Positions 46,358-55,003 of a stretch of 64,000 nucleotides of DNA are shown piece by piece; the stretch's first letter is position 1, and each line of letters opens with the position of its first letter. A program made the translations under genes and the position numbers. This stretch comes from Barnesiella merdipullorum (GTDB lineage Bacteria; Bacteroidota; Bacteroidia; Bacteroidales; Barnesiellaceae): positions 8,809-72,808 of the forward strand of contig DXBT01000038.1 in assembly GCA_019116365.1 (NCBI GenBank). The letters are read 5' to 3'. Under the pieces are notes generated by a model. It searched no databases, had not been told where the DNA came from, and saw only the letters and a list, made by a program, of their open reading frames with translations.

Positions 46358-47218
46358 ATGCAAATCGCTCCAAAAACAATCGATGCAATGCCCGATAACC
46401 AACTCCGGCAAGAGGATATTCCCATCTCTTTCGACGAGCCCGTCGCCAACGACGATGCCAGCCTTGGCATCTCGCCCGACCAGCTCACGGTTATCCTTTG
46501 CACACAAGGGCGAAAAAGCATACAAATCAACTTCTCGGACTATAGCCTCACCCCCGGAAGCCTTACGTTTCTTTACCCCAACTCCATGTGGCGTCCGCTC
46601 AAAACAAGCGACGACTTCAAGGCCTTCTACTTTTCCATCAAGGGAACCTCGGCCAAAGAGTGGAACGCCTTTATCGATCTCGATACGGTATTCTCCATCA
46701 GCTCCTACATAGCCAAGCATCCCTATACCCTGCTCTCGCCCGACGAAACCCGGGTAATAGAACAATACCTCACTCTTTTGAAAAATCGTCACGAGGCACA
46801 GGCCAATGCTACAATCATACGCTTCATTCTGTCGGCTTTTACCCTGGAGCTCAACAAGATATTTACCCTACGGGAAAAGAGCAACCGCTCCAAGATATCG
46901 CGTCAGGAAGATATCCTTTGGCGATTTCTCACCCTGCTCAAGCAATATCACAAGGAGGAACGAAGCGTCAACTTCTATGCCGACAAAATGTGCATATCGC
47001 CCAAACATCTCTCGGCGGTCATCAAGCAGATGAGCCACAAAACGGCCCATGAACTTATTGCCGACTTTGTAACCATGACCGCCAAACGGCTACTGAAAAC
47101 CACAACCCTGAGTATCCAGGAAATTGCCGACGAACTGAACTTTGCCAACCAATCTTTCTTTGGTAAATTTTTCAAGCAGAACACCGGGCAATCACCCTCG
47201 GAATACCGTCGCAAATAA
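46358..47218 (+). CDS. AraC family transcriptional regulator
   Basis: A 286-residue regulator: an N-terminal cupin-like sensing domain (about 20-170) and a C-terminal AraC DNA-binding domain with two helix-turn-helix units (about 185-285; the second contains TLSIQEIADELNFANQSFF and ends GQSPSEYRRK). Because the GH2 beta-galactosidase gene follows after 46 bases on the same strand, it may control that gene. The inducer is unknown. Confidence 0.88.
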   Translation: MQIAPKTIDAMPDNQLRQEDIPISFDEPVANDDASLGISPDQLTVILCTQGRKSIQINFSDYSLTPGSLTFLYPNSMWRPLKTSDDFKAFYFSIKGTSAKEWNAFIDLDTVFSISSYIAKHPYTLLSPDETRVIEQYLTLLKNRHEAQANATIIRFILSAFTLELNKIFTLREKSNRSKISRQEDILWRFLTLLKQYHKEERSVNFYADKMCISPKHLSAVIKQMSHKTAHELIADFVTMTAKRLLKTTTLSIQEIADELNFANQSFFGKFFKQNTGQSPSEYRRK

Positions 47219-47264
47219 TTGCAACATGATTAATCATCATTCACAAAAACAGATAATTATCCAC

Positions 47265-50200
47265 ATGAAGAACATGGCTTTGCTTCTATCGGCTATCTCC
47301 CTGCTTTCAGGCTCGACCTGGGCTCAAGAGCAGCAAAACCGGTTTGCCGAACTCACCAATCCCCGGCTCCTCGACATGGGCAAACTGCCCCCTCGTGCAA
47401 CCTTTACCTCATATCACAGCGCGGCTTCGGCTCTGGCTGGAGACCGCGAGCAGGGCAGCGACTACCTGTCGTTGAATGGCAGTTGGCAATTCCACTATAC
47501 CGAGCGTTTCGACGAACGTCCCACCGACTTCATGCAACCCGGCTACGACGCATCGGGCTGGGGCCATATCGAAGTCCCGGGTAACTGGGAGATGCAGGGA
47601 TTCGGCGACCCCATCTATGTGAACATAGGCTATGAGTTTGTGTCGCCGGGATTCCCGCCTTATCTTGAGGCCCCCAACCCGCCGCTGGTACCCGAGTCGT
47701 GGAACCCCACCGGGAGTTATCGGCGGGAGTTCGACCTTCCTGCCTCGTGGCAAGGGAAACGCATCTTCCTCTGTGCCGAAGCCGTGAAAGGGGCTGCCTA
47801 CTTTTACCTCAACGGAGAGTTCATAGGCATGTCGAAATCGGGTAAGGTGCCCGTGCAGTTCGACATCACCAACCAGGCACGCCCCGGCAAAAACTGTCTG
47901 GCCGTGCAGATGCACCGATTCTCCGATGCCACCTACCTCGAGGGGCAGGACTTCTGGAGGCTCACCGGCTTCGAACGCGACGTCTATCTCTATGCCCAAC
48001 CACAAACCCGGGTGACCGACTTCGAAGTGTTGTCGCCACTCGACAGCACATACACCCGAGGACTGTTCCACCTGGACATAACCTTGCAAAACGACCGGGA
48101 AACCGCACAACCGATAACCGTCACTTATCAACTGACCGACGACTCGGCCGGCACTCCCCGAATCGTGGCCCAGGGCGAGCAAGCTCTCACCCTGGCAGCT
48201 CGCAGCTCGGGCCAAATCGACTTCGACACCACCATCGCCCCGGTCAAGGCCTGGACCGCCGAGACGCCCAACCTCTACACGCTACTCATTTCGACCCGCG
48301 ACAATGGCGGCGAGAACAGCGAATACATCCCCTCGCGGGTTGGGTTCCGCACCGTCGAAATCAAGGACAAACAGTTGCTCGTCAACGGCCAGCCCATTCT
48401 CGTCAAAGGGGTGAACGTGCACGAACATGACCCTCGCACCGGCCACTATGTGACCGAAGAGACCATGCTCAAGGACTTTGAGCTCTGGGAAAAATACAAC
48501 GTCAACACCCTGCGCACCTGCCACTATCCGCAGCAAAAGCGCTTTTACGAACTGTGCGACGAGTATGGCTTCTATGTCATCGACGAGGCCAACATCGAGT
48601 CGCACGGCATGGGATACGACCTGCGCAAGGGAGGTACCCTGGGCAACAACCCGCTCTATCTGGCTACCCACCTCGACCGGTTGCAGGATATGGTCGAGCG
48701 CGACAAGAACCACCCCTCGGTCATCATCTGGTCGCTCGGCAACGAGGCCGGCAACGGATACTGTTTCTACCACACCTACCTGTGGCTGAAGCAGCGCGAC
48801 CCCTCGCGCCCCATCCAGTACGAACGGGCTCAACGCGAATGGAACACCGACATCTATTGCCCCATGTACACCTCGCCCGAGGGCATTGAGCGATATGCCC
48901 TCGACCCGACGGCCACACGGCCCCTTATCCTGTGCGAGTATGCCCACGCCATGGGCAACAGCCTGGGCAACTTCCAGGACTACTGGGATATAATCGAGAA
49001 GTACGACCTGCTGCAAGGCGGCTGTATCTGGGACTGGGTCGATCAGGGACTGGAGAAGACCAACGCCCGGGGCGAGAAATTCTGGGCCTACGGTGGCGAC
49101 TATGGGGCGACCGGAACCCCCTCCGACGGCAACTTCTGCATCAACGGCATCGTCTATCCCGACCGCCGCATCAAACCCCAAACCATCGAGATGGGCAAGG
49201 TGTACCAGAACATCAAGTTCCTCAACTTCGACCCCGAGGCCGGGACTATCGACGTGAAAAACGAATTCTTCTTCACCCCGCTCGACAAATACGACTTCGT
49301 CTATACGGTCAAGGGCAACGGCAAGACTCTGAAGACGGGACGGTTTGCCCTGTCGCTGCCACCCCGCCAGCAGAAGACCGTCGCCCTGAAGGGATTGCCC
49401 GCCATGAAAGAGACTTCGGTCGATTACCGCATCGAGTTTGAAGCCCGGCTGAAAAAGGCCGAGCCTTTCCTGCCACAAGGCTATGCCATAGCTCGCGAGC
49501 AGTTGGCCGTGAAAACGGCCGTGAAACCTGTGGCCAAACCCTCAAACGAAACAATCACTCAAAGCGAGAGTGGCAACGAAGTGCGCTTCTCGGGCAAACA
49601 GTTCGATATCACCTTCGACAAGACCACCGGTCTGATGACCTCCTACCGCTACAAGGGTTGTGAATATCTGCTCGACGGTTTCGGTCCCCGCCCCAGCTTC
49701 TGGCGAGCCCCCACCGACAACGACTACGGCTACAATTCGCCCCAACAGCTGGGCACCTGGAAAGAGGCATCGCAACAGGTTCCCGAGGCCCGGTCGTTCA
49801 CCATCGAACCAGGCGACGGTAACCACCCGCGCATCATCACCCGATATGCCTATGCGCAAACCGGGGCCGAATGGACTACCACCTACACGCTGCTGGGCAA
49901 CGGTGTAATCAAGGTCGATAATACCCTCACGTTTGACAATCCTCGCGCCCCCATGATTCCCCGGGTAGGCTTGCGCATGCAACTGCCATCCTCATTCACT
50001 CACCTCGAATACTACGGCCGAGGCCCGTGGGAGAACTACATCGACCGCCGCACCAGCTGTTTCGTGGGTCGCTACCAGGCCGAGATTGCCGACCTCTACG
50101 AGCCCTATGTACGGCCACAGGAGAACAACCACCGCACCGACGTGAGCTGGCTGGCCCTCTCGGGTGACCCTGGTAAACTGCTTATCGTGGCCGACTCGCT

Positions 50201-50501
50201 TGTCGAATTCAATGCTTCGAACTATACCCTCGAATCGCTCGACAGCGGCAACTCCCGCGACGATGGACGCCAGCGTCCCGAGAACCCGCAACAACGCCAC
50301 TGCTGCGACCCCAAGCCGGCACAACTCGTCGATCTCTTCATCGACTACCGCATGATGGGCCTGGGAGGCGACGACTCGTGGGGAGCCAAACCGCACAAAC
50401 GCTACCAGATAAACCCTGCCGACGGAACGATTACCTATGGGTTTACCCTCGTCCCGCTCGCCAAGAACGCTTCGATAGACCGTGCCATCAAACAATATTA
50501 A
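47265..50501 (+). CDS. GH2 beta-galactosidase
   Basis: A 1078-residue GH2 enzyme. I start at the ATG at 47265 because it yields a signal peptide (MKNMALLLSAISLLSGSTWA, cut before QEQQ); an in-frame ATG at 47226 is less likely. Domains: sugar-binding (about 60-220), Ig-like (about 225-330), TIM barrel (about 335-630) with acid/base Glu in SLGNEAGNG (about 492) and nucleophile Glu in CEYAHAMGNS (about 557), then a second Ig-like domain and a C-terminal beta-sandwich of the LacZ domain 5 type. It is predicted to work in the periplasm on beta-galactosides released from host or dietary glycans. Exact linkage is not predictable. Confidence 0.9.
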   Translation: MKNMALLLSAISLLSGSTWAQEQQNRFAELTNPRLLDMGKLPPRATFTSYHSAASALAGDREQGSDYLSLNGSWQFHYTERFDERPTDFMQPGYDASGWGHIEVPGNWEMQGFGDPIYVNIGYEFVSPGFPPYLEAPNPPLVPESWNPTGSYRREFDLPASWQGKRIFLCAEAVKGAAYFYLNGEFIGMSKSGKVPVQFDITNQARPGKNCLAVQMHRFSDATYLEGQDFWRLTGFERDVYLYAQPQTRVTDFEVLSPLDSTYTRGLFHLDITLQNDRETAQPITVTYQLTDDSAGTPRIVAQGEQALTLAARSSGQIDFDTTIAPVKAWTAETPNLYTLLISTRDNGGENSEYIPSRVGFRTVEIKDKQLLVNGQPILVKGVNVHEHDPRTGHYVTEETMLKDFELWEKYNVNTLRTCHYPQQKRFYELCDEYGFYVIDEANIESHGMGYDLRKGGTLGNNPLYLATHLDRLQDMVERDKNHPSVIIWSLGNEAGNGYCFYHTYLWLKQRDPSRPIQYERAQREWNTDIYCPMYTSPEGIERYALDPTATRPLILCEYAHAMGNSLGNFQDYWDIIEKYDLLQGGCIWDWVDQGLEKTNARGEKFWAYGGDYGATGTPSDGNFCINGIVYPDRRIKPQTIEMGKVYQNIKFLNFDPEAGTIDVKNEFFFTPLDKYDFVYTVKGNGKTLKTGRFALSLPPRQQKTVALKGLPAMKETSVDYRIEFEARLKKAEPFLPQGYAIAREQLAVKTAVKPVAKPSNETITQSESGNEVRFSGKQFDITFDKTTGLMTSYRYKGCEYLLDGFGPRPSFWRAPTDNDYGYNSPQQLGTWKEASQQVPEARSFTIEPGDGNHPRIITRYAYAQTGAEWTTTYTLLGNGVIKVDNTLTFDNPRAPMIPRVGLRMQLPSSFTHLEYYGRGPWENYIDRRTSCFVGRYQAEIADLYEPYVRPQENNHRTDVSWLALSGDPGKLLIVADSLVEFNASNYTLESLDSGNSRDDGRQRPENPQQRHCCDPKPAQLVDLFIDYRMMGLGGDDSWGAKPHKRYQINPADGTITYGFTLVPLAKNASIDRAIKQY

Positions 50502-50510
50502 ACCATACCG

Positions 50511-50544
50511 GTCGCACTTGGGAGAATCTGCTCCCGAGTGCGAC
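50511..50544 (+). other. strong hairpin after the GH2 gene, no T tract
   Basis: A 14-bp stem with a single G-T pair (50511-50524 with 50531-50544, loop AATCTG) lies 9 bases past the GH2 stop and 23 bases before the next ATG. It is followed by GCCCTAAAAAG, so it is not a classical terminator; it could protect the upstream mRNA 3' end. Confidence 0.55.
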
Positions 50545-50567
50545 GCCCTAAAAAGAATCAAAAAGGA

Positions 50568-51068
50568 ATGAATCGATTGACCTATCTGCTTTTAGCACTC
50601 TCGCTCCTGCTCGTCAGCTCGTGCAGCCTGTTCAAAGAGTTAAACCTCACCTCCGACGATGTAACCCGCATGACCTCCGAATGTTTCGACGACGACTACG
50701 ACCTGGTCTATTACTCGACCCTGTCGCTGCTCCAGGCCGAACAGTTTACCATTGTCGAGGCCAACAAAGAGAGCGGTATCATACGAGGCATGCAATATAC
50801 CGAGCGCGACGATGTGGAGTGGAACCTGAAGGCCTTTGGCGAAGCCACCGAACGCGAATCGACCGAGGCGGTATTTCTCGTGCTGCCTCTCCCCTCGAAG
50901 CAAACCGAGGTGAAACTCTCGCTCTACCGCAACGCACTGGTCGTCACCCGCAAGAACGGTCATAACCAAAAGCAGGACTCCCGCACCATGCTACTCACCG
51001 AATCGACCTATCACAAGTGGCTCAACAAACTGAAAGCCGAAATCAAACGACGCAAACGACTTTCGTAA
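50568..51068 (+). CDS. small lipoprotein of unknown function
   Basis: A 166-residue protein with a lipoprotein signal (MNRLTYLLLALSLLLVSSC, Cys19 followed by SLFKEL). No acidic residues follow the Cys, so it is probably periplasm-facing. The mature part is mixed alpha/beta with a basic C-terminus (KAEIKRRKRLS). I recognise no family. The start at 50568 avoids a GTG inside the upstream hairpin. Neighbours give no clear hint. Confidence 0.65.
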   Translation: MNRLTYLLLALSLLLVSSCSLFKELNLTSDDVTRMTSECFDDDYDLVYYSTLSLLQAEQFTIVEANKESGIIRGMQYTERDDVEWNLKAFGEATERESTEAVFLVLPLPSKQTEVKLSLYRNALVVTRKNGHNQKQDSRTMLLTESTYHKWLNKLKAEIKRRKRLS

Positions 51069-51112
51069 AAACAGCGCGCAAACAACCCTGAATATAATAT
51101 CAACACAACGTT

Positions 51113-51379
51113 ATGTCTAATCTATTTGAATTAAACAAATACGAAAGTCAAGTAGATACCCATGTCACTATCTGCTTCATCCTGTCGGCCCTGAGCGACT
51201 GGGCTTCGCCAATAGCTTGGATAGGACTGGCAGCCTGCACGGTACTGCTCTGCCAATTGGTCTATTATCCCTTCTGGTGCAAGCGAAACGACGAATCCCT
51301 GTTCGTGCCCTGGTGGATTCTCTCTCTGCTTTACTGGTGTGTATTCGTTTATTGGACAGGACATCTTTTAATTCCATAG
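51113..51379 (+). CDS. small membrane protein, paralogue of the next gene
   Basis: An 88-residue protein with two or three hydrophobic segments (about 19-50 and 66-85). Between them it has FWCKRNDESLFVPW, resembling RWCRKHNEPYSNW in the next protein. The stop is one base from the next start, so the two are translated together. Function unknown. Confidence 0.6.
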   Translation: MSNLFELNKYESQVDTHVTICFILSALSDWASPIAWIGLAACTVLLCQLVYYPFWCKRNDESLFVPWWILSLLYWCVFVYWTGHLLIP

Positions 51380-51380
51380 T

Positions 51381-51662
51381 ATGAAAAAGAAAAGTAAATC
51401 GGTTATCCGCCTGAAATATATCGAACTGATTGCATTTGTCGAGACGGGATTTGCTTGCCTCTGCCTCATCTTGGGACACTCGTGGCTCATTGCCCTGTCG
51501 ATAGCTCTGTTTCTGATACCGCTGTGGGGCCTCATCACCCATCGCCGCTGGTGCCGGAAACACAACGAACCCTATTCCAACTGGGAACTGCTCTATACCG
51601 TCGTTGCCTGGGTGGTATATGTATGTATAATCCTGGTCATCTATTTCCGCTTCGTCGAATAG
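51381..51662 (+). CDS. small membrane protein, paralogue of the previous gene
   Basis: A 93-residue protein with hydrophobic segments at about 12-30, 34-53 and 70-90 and a basic N-terminus (MKKKSKSVIRLK). It shares the WC[KR][KR]xxE loop with the preceding protein, suggesting a tandem duplication. Function unknown. The 190 bases after it hold no gene that I can see before the tRNA terminator. Confidence 0.6.
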   Translation: MKKKSKSVIRLKYIELIAFVETGFACLCLILGHSWLIALSIALFLIPLWGLITHRRWCRKHNEPYSNWELLYTVVAWVVYVCIILVIYFRFVE

Positions 51663-51857
51663 GAGAGAGACCCGATAAATACCCCATCACTACTTTTATC
51701 ACTCAGACTTGGTGTTTCCACAAAACGACCCGAAATAGCTCTCCCATCAAATGAGGGGCAACCGGGTATAATCTCGAGTGCAAGGAGACTCCCCATGGTC
51801 ATTCCTCGTTACGACGCGGAATCCAGAGATACCGACAAAGGGTCGGATAGAGTACGG

Positions 51858-51896
51858 AAAACAAAAATCGCCCGATAGAGGATTCTCTATCGGGCG
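51858..51896 (-). terminator. terminator of the tRNA operon
   Basis: A 12-bp perfect stem (51869-51880 with 51885-51896), loop GATT, followed on the minus strand by ATTTTTGTTTT. It lies 8 bases past the CCA end of tRNA-Gly. Confidence 0.9.
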
Positions 51897-51904
51897 GTTT
51901 CATC

Positions 51905-51980
51905 TGGAGCGGAAGACGAGGCTCAAACTCGCGACCCTCAGCTTGGAAGGCTGATGCTCTATCAACTGAGCTACTTCCGC
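51905..51980 (-). tRNA. tRNA-Gly (anticodon TCC)
   Basis: On the minus strand a full cloverleaf: acceptor GCGGAAG paired with CTTCCGC, D-arm GCTC/GAGC, anticodon stem TCAGC/GCTGA with loop CTTCCAA (anticodon TCC), and a T-arm containing TTTGAGC. An encoded TCCA 3' end is present. It lies 7 bases downstream of tRNA-Tyr in the same transcript. Confidence 0.95.
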
Positions 51981-51987
51981 AGGCTTT

Positions 51988-52073
51988 TGGTGGGCAAAGA
52001 TGGATTCGAACCACCGAAGGCGAAAGCCAGCAGATTTACAGTCTGCCCCATTTGGCCACTCTGGAATTTGCCC
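51988..52073 (-). tRNA. tRNA-Tyr (anticodon GTA)
   Basis: An 86-base class II tRNA on the minus strand: acceptor GGGCAAA/TTTGCCC, anticodon loop CTGTAAA (GTA), a long variable arm (TGGCTTTCGCC region), T-arm with GGTTCGAATCC and encoded ACCA end. Confidence 0.95.
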
Positions 52074-52085
52074 TAAAAGCGTGTG

Positions 52086-52117
52086 CAAAGATAGTACGCT
52101 TTATTTTAATTTGCAAA
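52086..52117 (-). promoter_or_regulatory. promoter of the tRNA-Tyr/tRNA-Gly operon
   Basis: On the minus strand TTTG (52117-52114), a 20-base spacer and TATCTTTG (52093-52086), 12 bases upstream of tRNA-Tyr. The -33 box lies inside the last codons of ribH. Confidence 0.8.
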
Positions 52118-52592
52118 CGAAATCGTGCATTTTTATCGCTGCCACGGCAGCCTCGTCGCCCTTGTTACCCAACCGGCCACCGGCCCGGTCGCGTGCCTGC
52201 TCCATGGTATCGGTGGTGAGTACACCAAAGATGAAGGGTATCCCAAAAAGGGTATTGAGGTGGGTGATTCCCTGCGTGACGCTTTGGCACACATAGTCGA
52301 AGTGCGGGGTGTCGCCACGCACCACACAGCCAATGGCAATGACGGCATCGGGTTGATAAAACTCGGCCATCTGCTGCGAGGCAAATGTCAGCTCGATGGT
52401 TCCCGGCACACGGGCTACAAAGATATTCTCTTCTTTCACGCCGTTGCGCATGAGGGTATCGACTGCCCCTTTGAGCAGGGCATCGGTAATCTCGGCGTTC
52501 CACTCGGCGGCGGCAATAGCCACTTTCATGTCCGACGCATCGGGCATGCTGTTGGCATCATAATCCGATAAGTTGTGATAGGCAGTAGCCAT
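52101..52592 (-). CDS. ribH: 6,7-dimethyl-8-ribityllumazine synthase
   Basis: A 163-residue lumazine synthase of normal length. Key segments: AAEWNAEITDAL near residue 30, VPGTIELTFASQQM (substrate loop), DAVIAIGCVVRGDTPHFDYV (phosphate-binding and catalytic His region) and FGVLTTDTMEQARDRAGG. It makes the lumazine precursor of riboflavin in the cytoplasm. A terminator-like hairpin separates it from the TPR gene upstream. Confidence 0.95.
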   Translation of the reverse strand: MATAYHNLSDYDANSMPDASDMKVAIAAAEWNAEITDALLKGAVDTLMRNGVKEENIFVARVPGTIELTFASQQMAEFYQPDAVIAIGCVVRGDTPHFDYVCQSVTQGITHLNTLFGIPFIFGVLTTDTMEQARDRAGGRLGNKGDEAAVAAIKMHDFVCKLK

Positions 52593-52612
52593 AGGTAAAT
52601 CTTCTTTTTTGA

Positions 52613-52651
52613 AAATAAGGCCGCCTTTCGTGTGGAGAGACGGCCTTATTT
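52613..52651 (-). terminator. terminator after the TPR membrane protein gene
   Basis: An 11-bp perfect stem (52613-52623 with 52641-52651) with A/T at its base, so that the minus-strand transcript ends CGGCCTTATTTTC. It lies between the TPR gene stop and the ribH start, where some read-through must occur unless ribH has its own promoter, which I cannot find. Confidence 0.65.
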
Positions 52652-52669
52652 ATAGGGTTAATAGATTGA

Positions 52670-53341
52670 TTACTTGTTTTGGATACGCTCGATATAGCGA
52701 TCGATGCTGCGGGCCTCGTTTGAGGTAGGATATTTGTCCTTAATCTCCTGGTAGAGTTTCAGGGCAGCCTCTTGGTTACCCAGCTTCTCATACACGGCAG
52801 CAGCCTTTTTGAGGTAAACGGGGCTGAACACGTCGTTGTCGGAAGCCTTGGCAGCTTTCTCGAAATAGCTTACGCTCTCTTCGTATTTGTCCATATCGAC
52901 CAGGCAGTTACCGATAGCAGCTGTCATGGCAGGAGCAAGAACCGATTCGTCGGCACTGAATTTGGCGAGATATTTCTGAGCCGTTTCGTATTCGCCTTTT
53001 TCGTAATAGGCCAGACCCAGGTAGGCATTGGCCAGATTACCGGCATCCGTCGAACCGTATTGATCGGCAACGGTCAACAGGCCGTCAAATTTTTCGTTAC
53101 CATTGATTGCCAGGTCGAGCGAGTCGTTTTCAAACGCCATCACAGCCTGATACATTGCGGCTTGTGCCTTGTCTTCGCGGGGCAACAGGTAGAAGTGACG
53201 CACACCCAGTATGGCACCAATCACAACCACTACAATGAGCAGGCCCCACAGCAGGGGTTTCTGATACTTTTCAACAAACTGTTCCGACATCGAGAGAGCT
53301 TCGTTCATTTTCTCAAGCTCGTCTTTTTCTTTTTCTGCCAT
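52670..53341 (-). CDS. TPR-repeat inner membrane protein (YfgM-like)
   Basis: A 223-residue protein with a charged cytoplasmic start, one membrane helix (about 29-49, LLWGLLIVVVVIGAILGV) and a periplasmic TPR domain (about 60-220, including AYLGLAYYEKGEYETAQKYL and YEKLGNQEAALKLYQEIK). The layout matches YfgM-type proteins linked to SecYEG and periplasmic chaperones. The role here is inferred from that similarity only. Confidence 0.75.
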   Translation of the reverse strand: MAEKEKDELEKMNEALSMSEQFVEKYQKPLLWGLLIVVVVIGAILGVRHFYLLPREDKAQAAMYQAVMAFENDSLDLAINGNEKFDGLLTVADQYGSTDAGNLANAYLGLAYYEKGEYETAQKYLAKFSADESVLAPAMTAAIGNCLVDMDKYEESVSYFEKAAKASDNDVFSPVYLKKAAAVYEKLGNQEAALKLYQEIKDKYPTSNEARSIDRYIERIQNK

Positions 53342-53404
53342 ATTTTTCTTGTCTTTTAATTATTTTTTATCCTCATGCAAACCCTTATAGGGGAATTTGA
53401 GTGA

Positions 53405-53412
53405 CAAAAGTA
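53405..53412 (-). promoter_or_regulatory. possible -7 box for the TPR gene
   Basis: TACTTTTG on the minus strand, 64 bases upstream of the ATG. No clear -33 element is seen. Confidence 0.45.
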
Positions 53413-53563
53413 ACTTATTTCTTTTTATAAATAAAATTTCATCTTCATTTTTTTGTGGCTGAACCGCTAATAGCGTGCATGAAACCTGTTTTTCGACGCA
53501 TATCGCCATCGGAGTCCTACTATTTCGCCATCGGTTTTGTGTGCGAAAAAGAAAAAGTTTGCG

Positions 53564-53571
53564 TATGTTTG
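53564..53571 (+). promoter_or_regulatory. recF: recF -7 promoter box
   Basis: TATGTTTG (TAnnTTTG), 24 bases before the recF ATG. Confidence 0.6.
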
Positions 53572-53595
53572 TAGAAACAAAACGATAGATTCGAC

Positions 53596-54702
53596 ATGAT
53601 TCTCTCCCGATTATCGATAGTCAATTTCAAAAATATTGCTCAGGCCGATTTGCACTTCTCGCCCAACGTCAACTGCTTCCTGGGCAACAACGGTATGGGG
53701 AAGAGCAATCTGCTCGATGCCATCTATTACCTCTCGTTTTGCAAAAGCTACACCCGCAACCCCGACTCGCAGAACATTCGCCACGGCGAGGATTTCTTTG
53801 TCGTGCAGGGATACTACGAGCGCAACGGCAACGACGAGGAGTTGTATTGCGGCATCAAGCGCCGGCAAAAGAAGACGTTCAAGCGCAACAAGAAGGAGTA
53901 TGACCGCCTGTCGGACCACATCGGGTTTGCCCCGCTGGTGCTCTCGACCCCCTCGGACCAGGAGCTGATTCTGGGCGGGAGCGAAGAGCGGCGCAAGTTC
54001 ATCGACCAGGTTATCAGCCAGTTCGACAAGCCCTACCTGGGCTCGCTCATCCGCTACAACAAGGCTCTTGAGCAACGCAATGCGCTGTTGCGGCAGGAGT
54101 GTACCGACGAGATGCTCTACGACATCTGGGAGGTGCAGATGGACAGTACCGCCGCCGAAATCTACGAAAGCCGCCGGCAGTTTCTGCAAGCCTTCATCCC
54201 CGTGTTTCGCCGCTTCTACGGTGAGATTTCGTCGCAGAACGAGGCGGCCGACCTGGTCTATACCTCGCATCTGGCCGACGGAGCACTACTGCCCCAGCTG
54301 AAAGCTTCGCGCCAGCGCGACCTCATCCTGGGCTATACTACCCGGGGCATACACCGCGACGACATGGAGATGATGCTGGGCAACTATCCCATGAAGCGCA
54401 TCGGCTCGCAAGGGCAGTGCAAGACCTACCTGATAGCCCTGCGGCTGGCTCAATACGATTTCCTACGCGGACAGGGCGACACCGTCCCGCTGCTGCTGCT
54501 CGACGATATCTTCGACAAGCTCGACGCCGAGCGAGTGAAACAGATCGTCCGGCTCGTATCGTCGGAGCACTTCGGGCAGATATTCATTACCGATACCAAC
54601 CGTCAGTATCTCGACGACATCATACAATCAATAGGTTCGCAATACAGCATCTTCTCGGTCAACCGAGGGGAGTTTGAAGTTTTGGAGGGAAACGCATCAT
54701 GA
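53596..54702 (+). CDS. recF: DNA replication and repair protein RecF
   Basis: A 368-residue SMC-like ATPase of normal length. Walker A is GNNGMGKSN (about residues 31-39); the C-terminal signature and Walker B are GQCKTYLIALRLAQYDFL and LLLDDIFDKLDAERV. It loads RecA at gaps and stalled forks with RecO and RecR. Its TGA stop overlaps the start of the DUF721 gene in ATGA. Confidence 0.96.
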   Translation: MILSRLSIVNFKNIAQADLHFSPNVNCFLGNNGMGKSNLLDAIYYLSFCKSYTRNPDSQNIRHGEDFFVVQGYYERNGNDEELYCGIKRRQKKTFKRNKKEYDRLSDHIGFAPLVLSTPSDQELILGGSEERRKFIDQVISQFDKPYLGSLIRYNKALEQRNALLRQECTDEMLYDIWEVQMDSTAAEIYESRRQFLQAFIPVFRRFYGEISSQNEAADLVYTSHLADGALLPQLKASRQRDLILGYTTRGIHRDDMEMMLGNYPMKRIGSQGQCKTYLIALRLAQYDFLRGQGDTVPLLLLDDIFDKLDAERVKQIVRLVSSEHFGQIFITDTNRQYLDDIIQSIGSQYSIFSVNRGEFEVLEGNAS

Positions 54703-54989
54703 AAAAACGAGAACCTCTCTCGATTGGAGAGATTATCGGCCAGTTCATTGCCGAGAACAAAATGGGACAAAAACTCGACGAGACCCAGGTCATGCGTCTG
54801 TGGCCCCGCATCGCCGGCGAAACGGCAAATGCCTACACCCAGTCGATGTATGTGCGCAACCGCATCCTCTATGTGCACCTCACCTCGGCCGTGCTGCGCA
54901 ACGAGCTGATGTTGCTGAGGAGCGAACTGTTGCGTCGCTTCAACGACGAGTTTGGCCACCCGGTCATCGACAACATCATCTTCAGATAA
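54699..54989 (+). CDS. DUF721 (DciA-like) protein
   Basis: A 96-residue protein of the DUF721 family (VMRLWPRIAGETANAYTQSM, then VHLTSAVLRNELMLLRSELL). DciA, a member, loads the replicative helicase in bacteria lacking DnaC, so a replication role is plausible, helped by the 4-base overlap with recF. The short size corresponds to the core KH-like domain only. Confidence 0.8.
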   Translation: MKKREPLSIGEIIGQFIAENKMGQKLDETQVMRLWPRIAGETANAYTQSMYVRNRILYVHLTSAVLRNELMLLRSELLRRFNDEFGHPVIDNIIFR

Positions 54990-55003
54990 AACCCATACGC
55001 GCC

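Noticed and set aside
47142..47264. Upstream extension of the GH2 gene into the end of the AraC gene
   Set aside because: Only the ATG at 47265 gives a clean signal peptide at the N-terminus.
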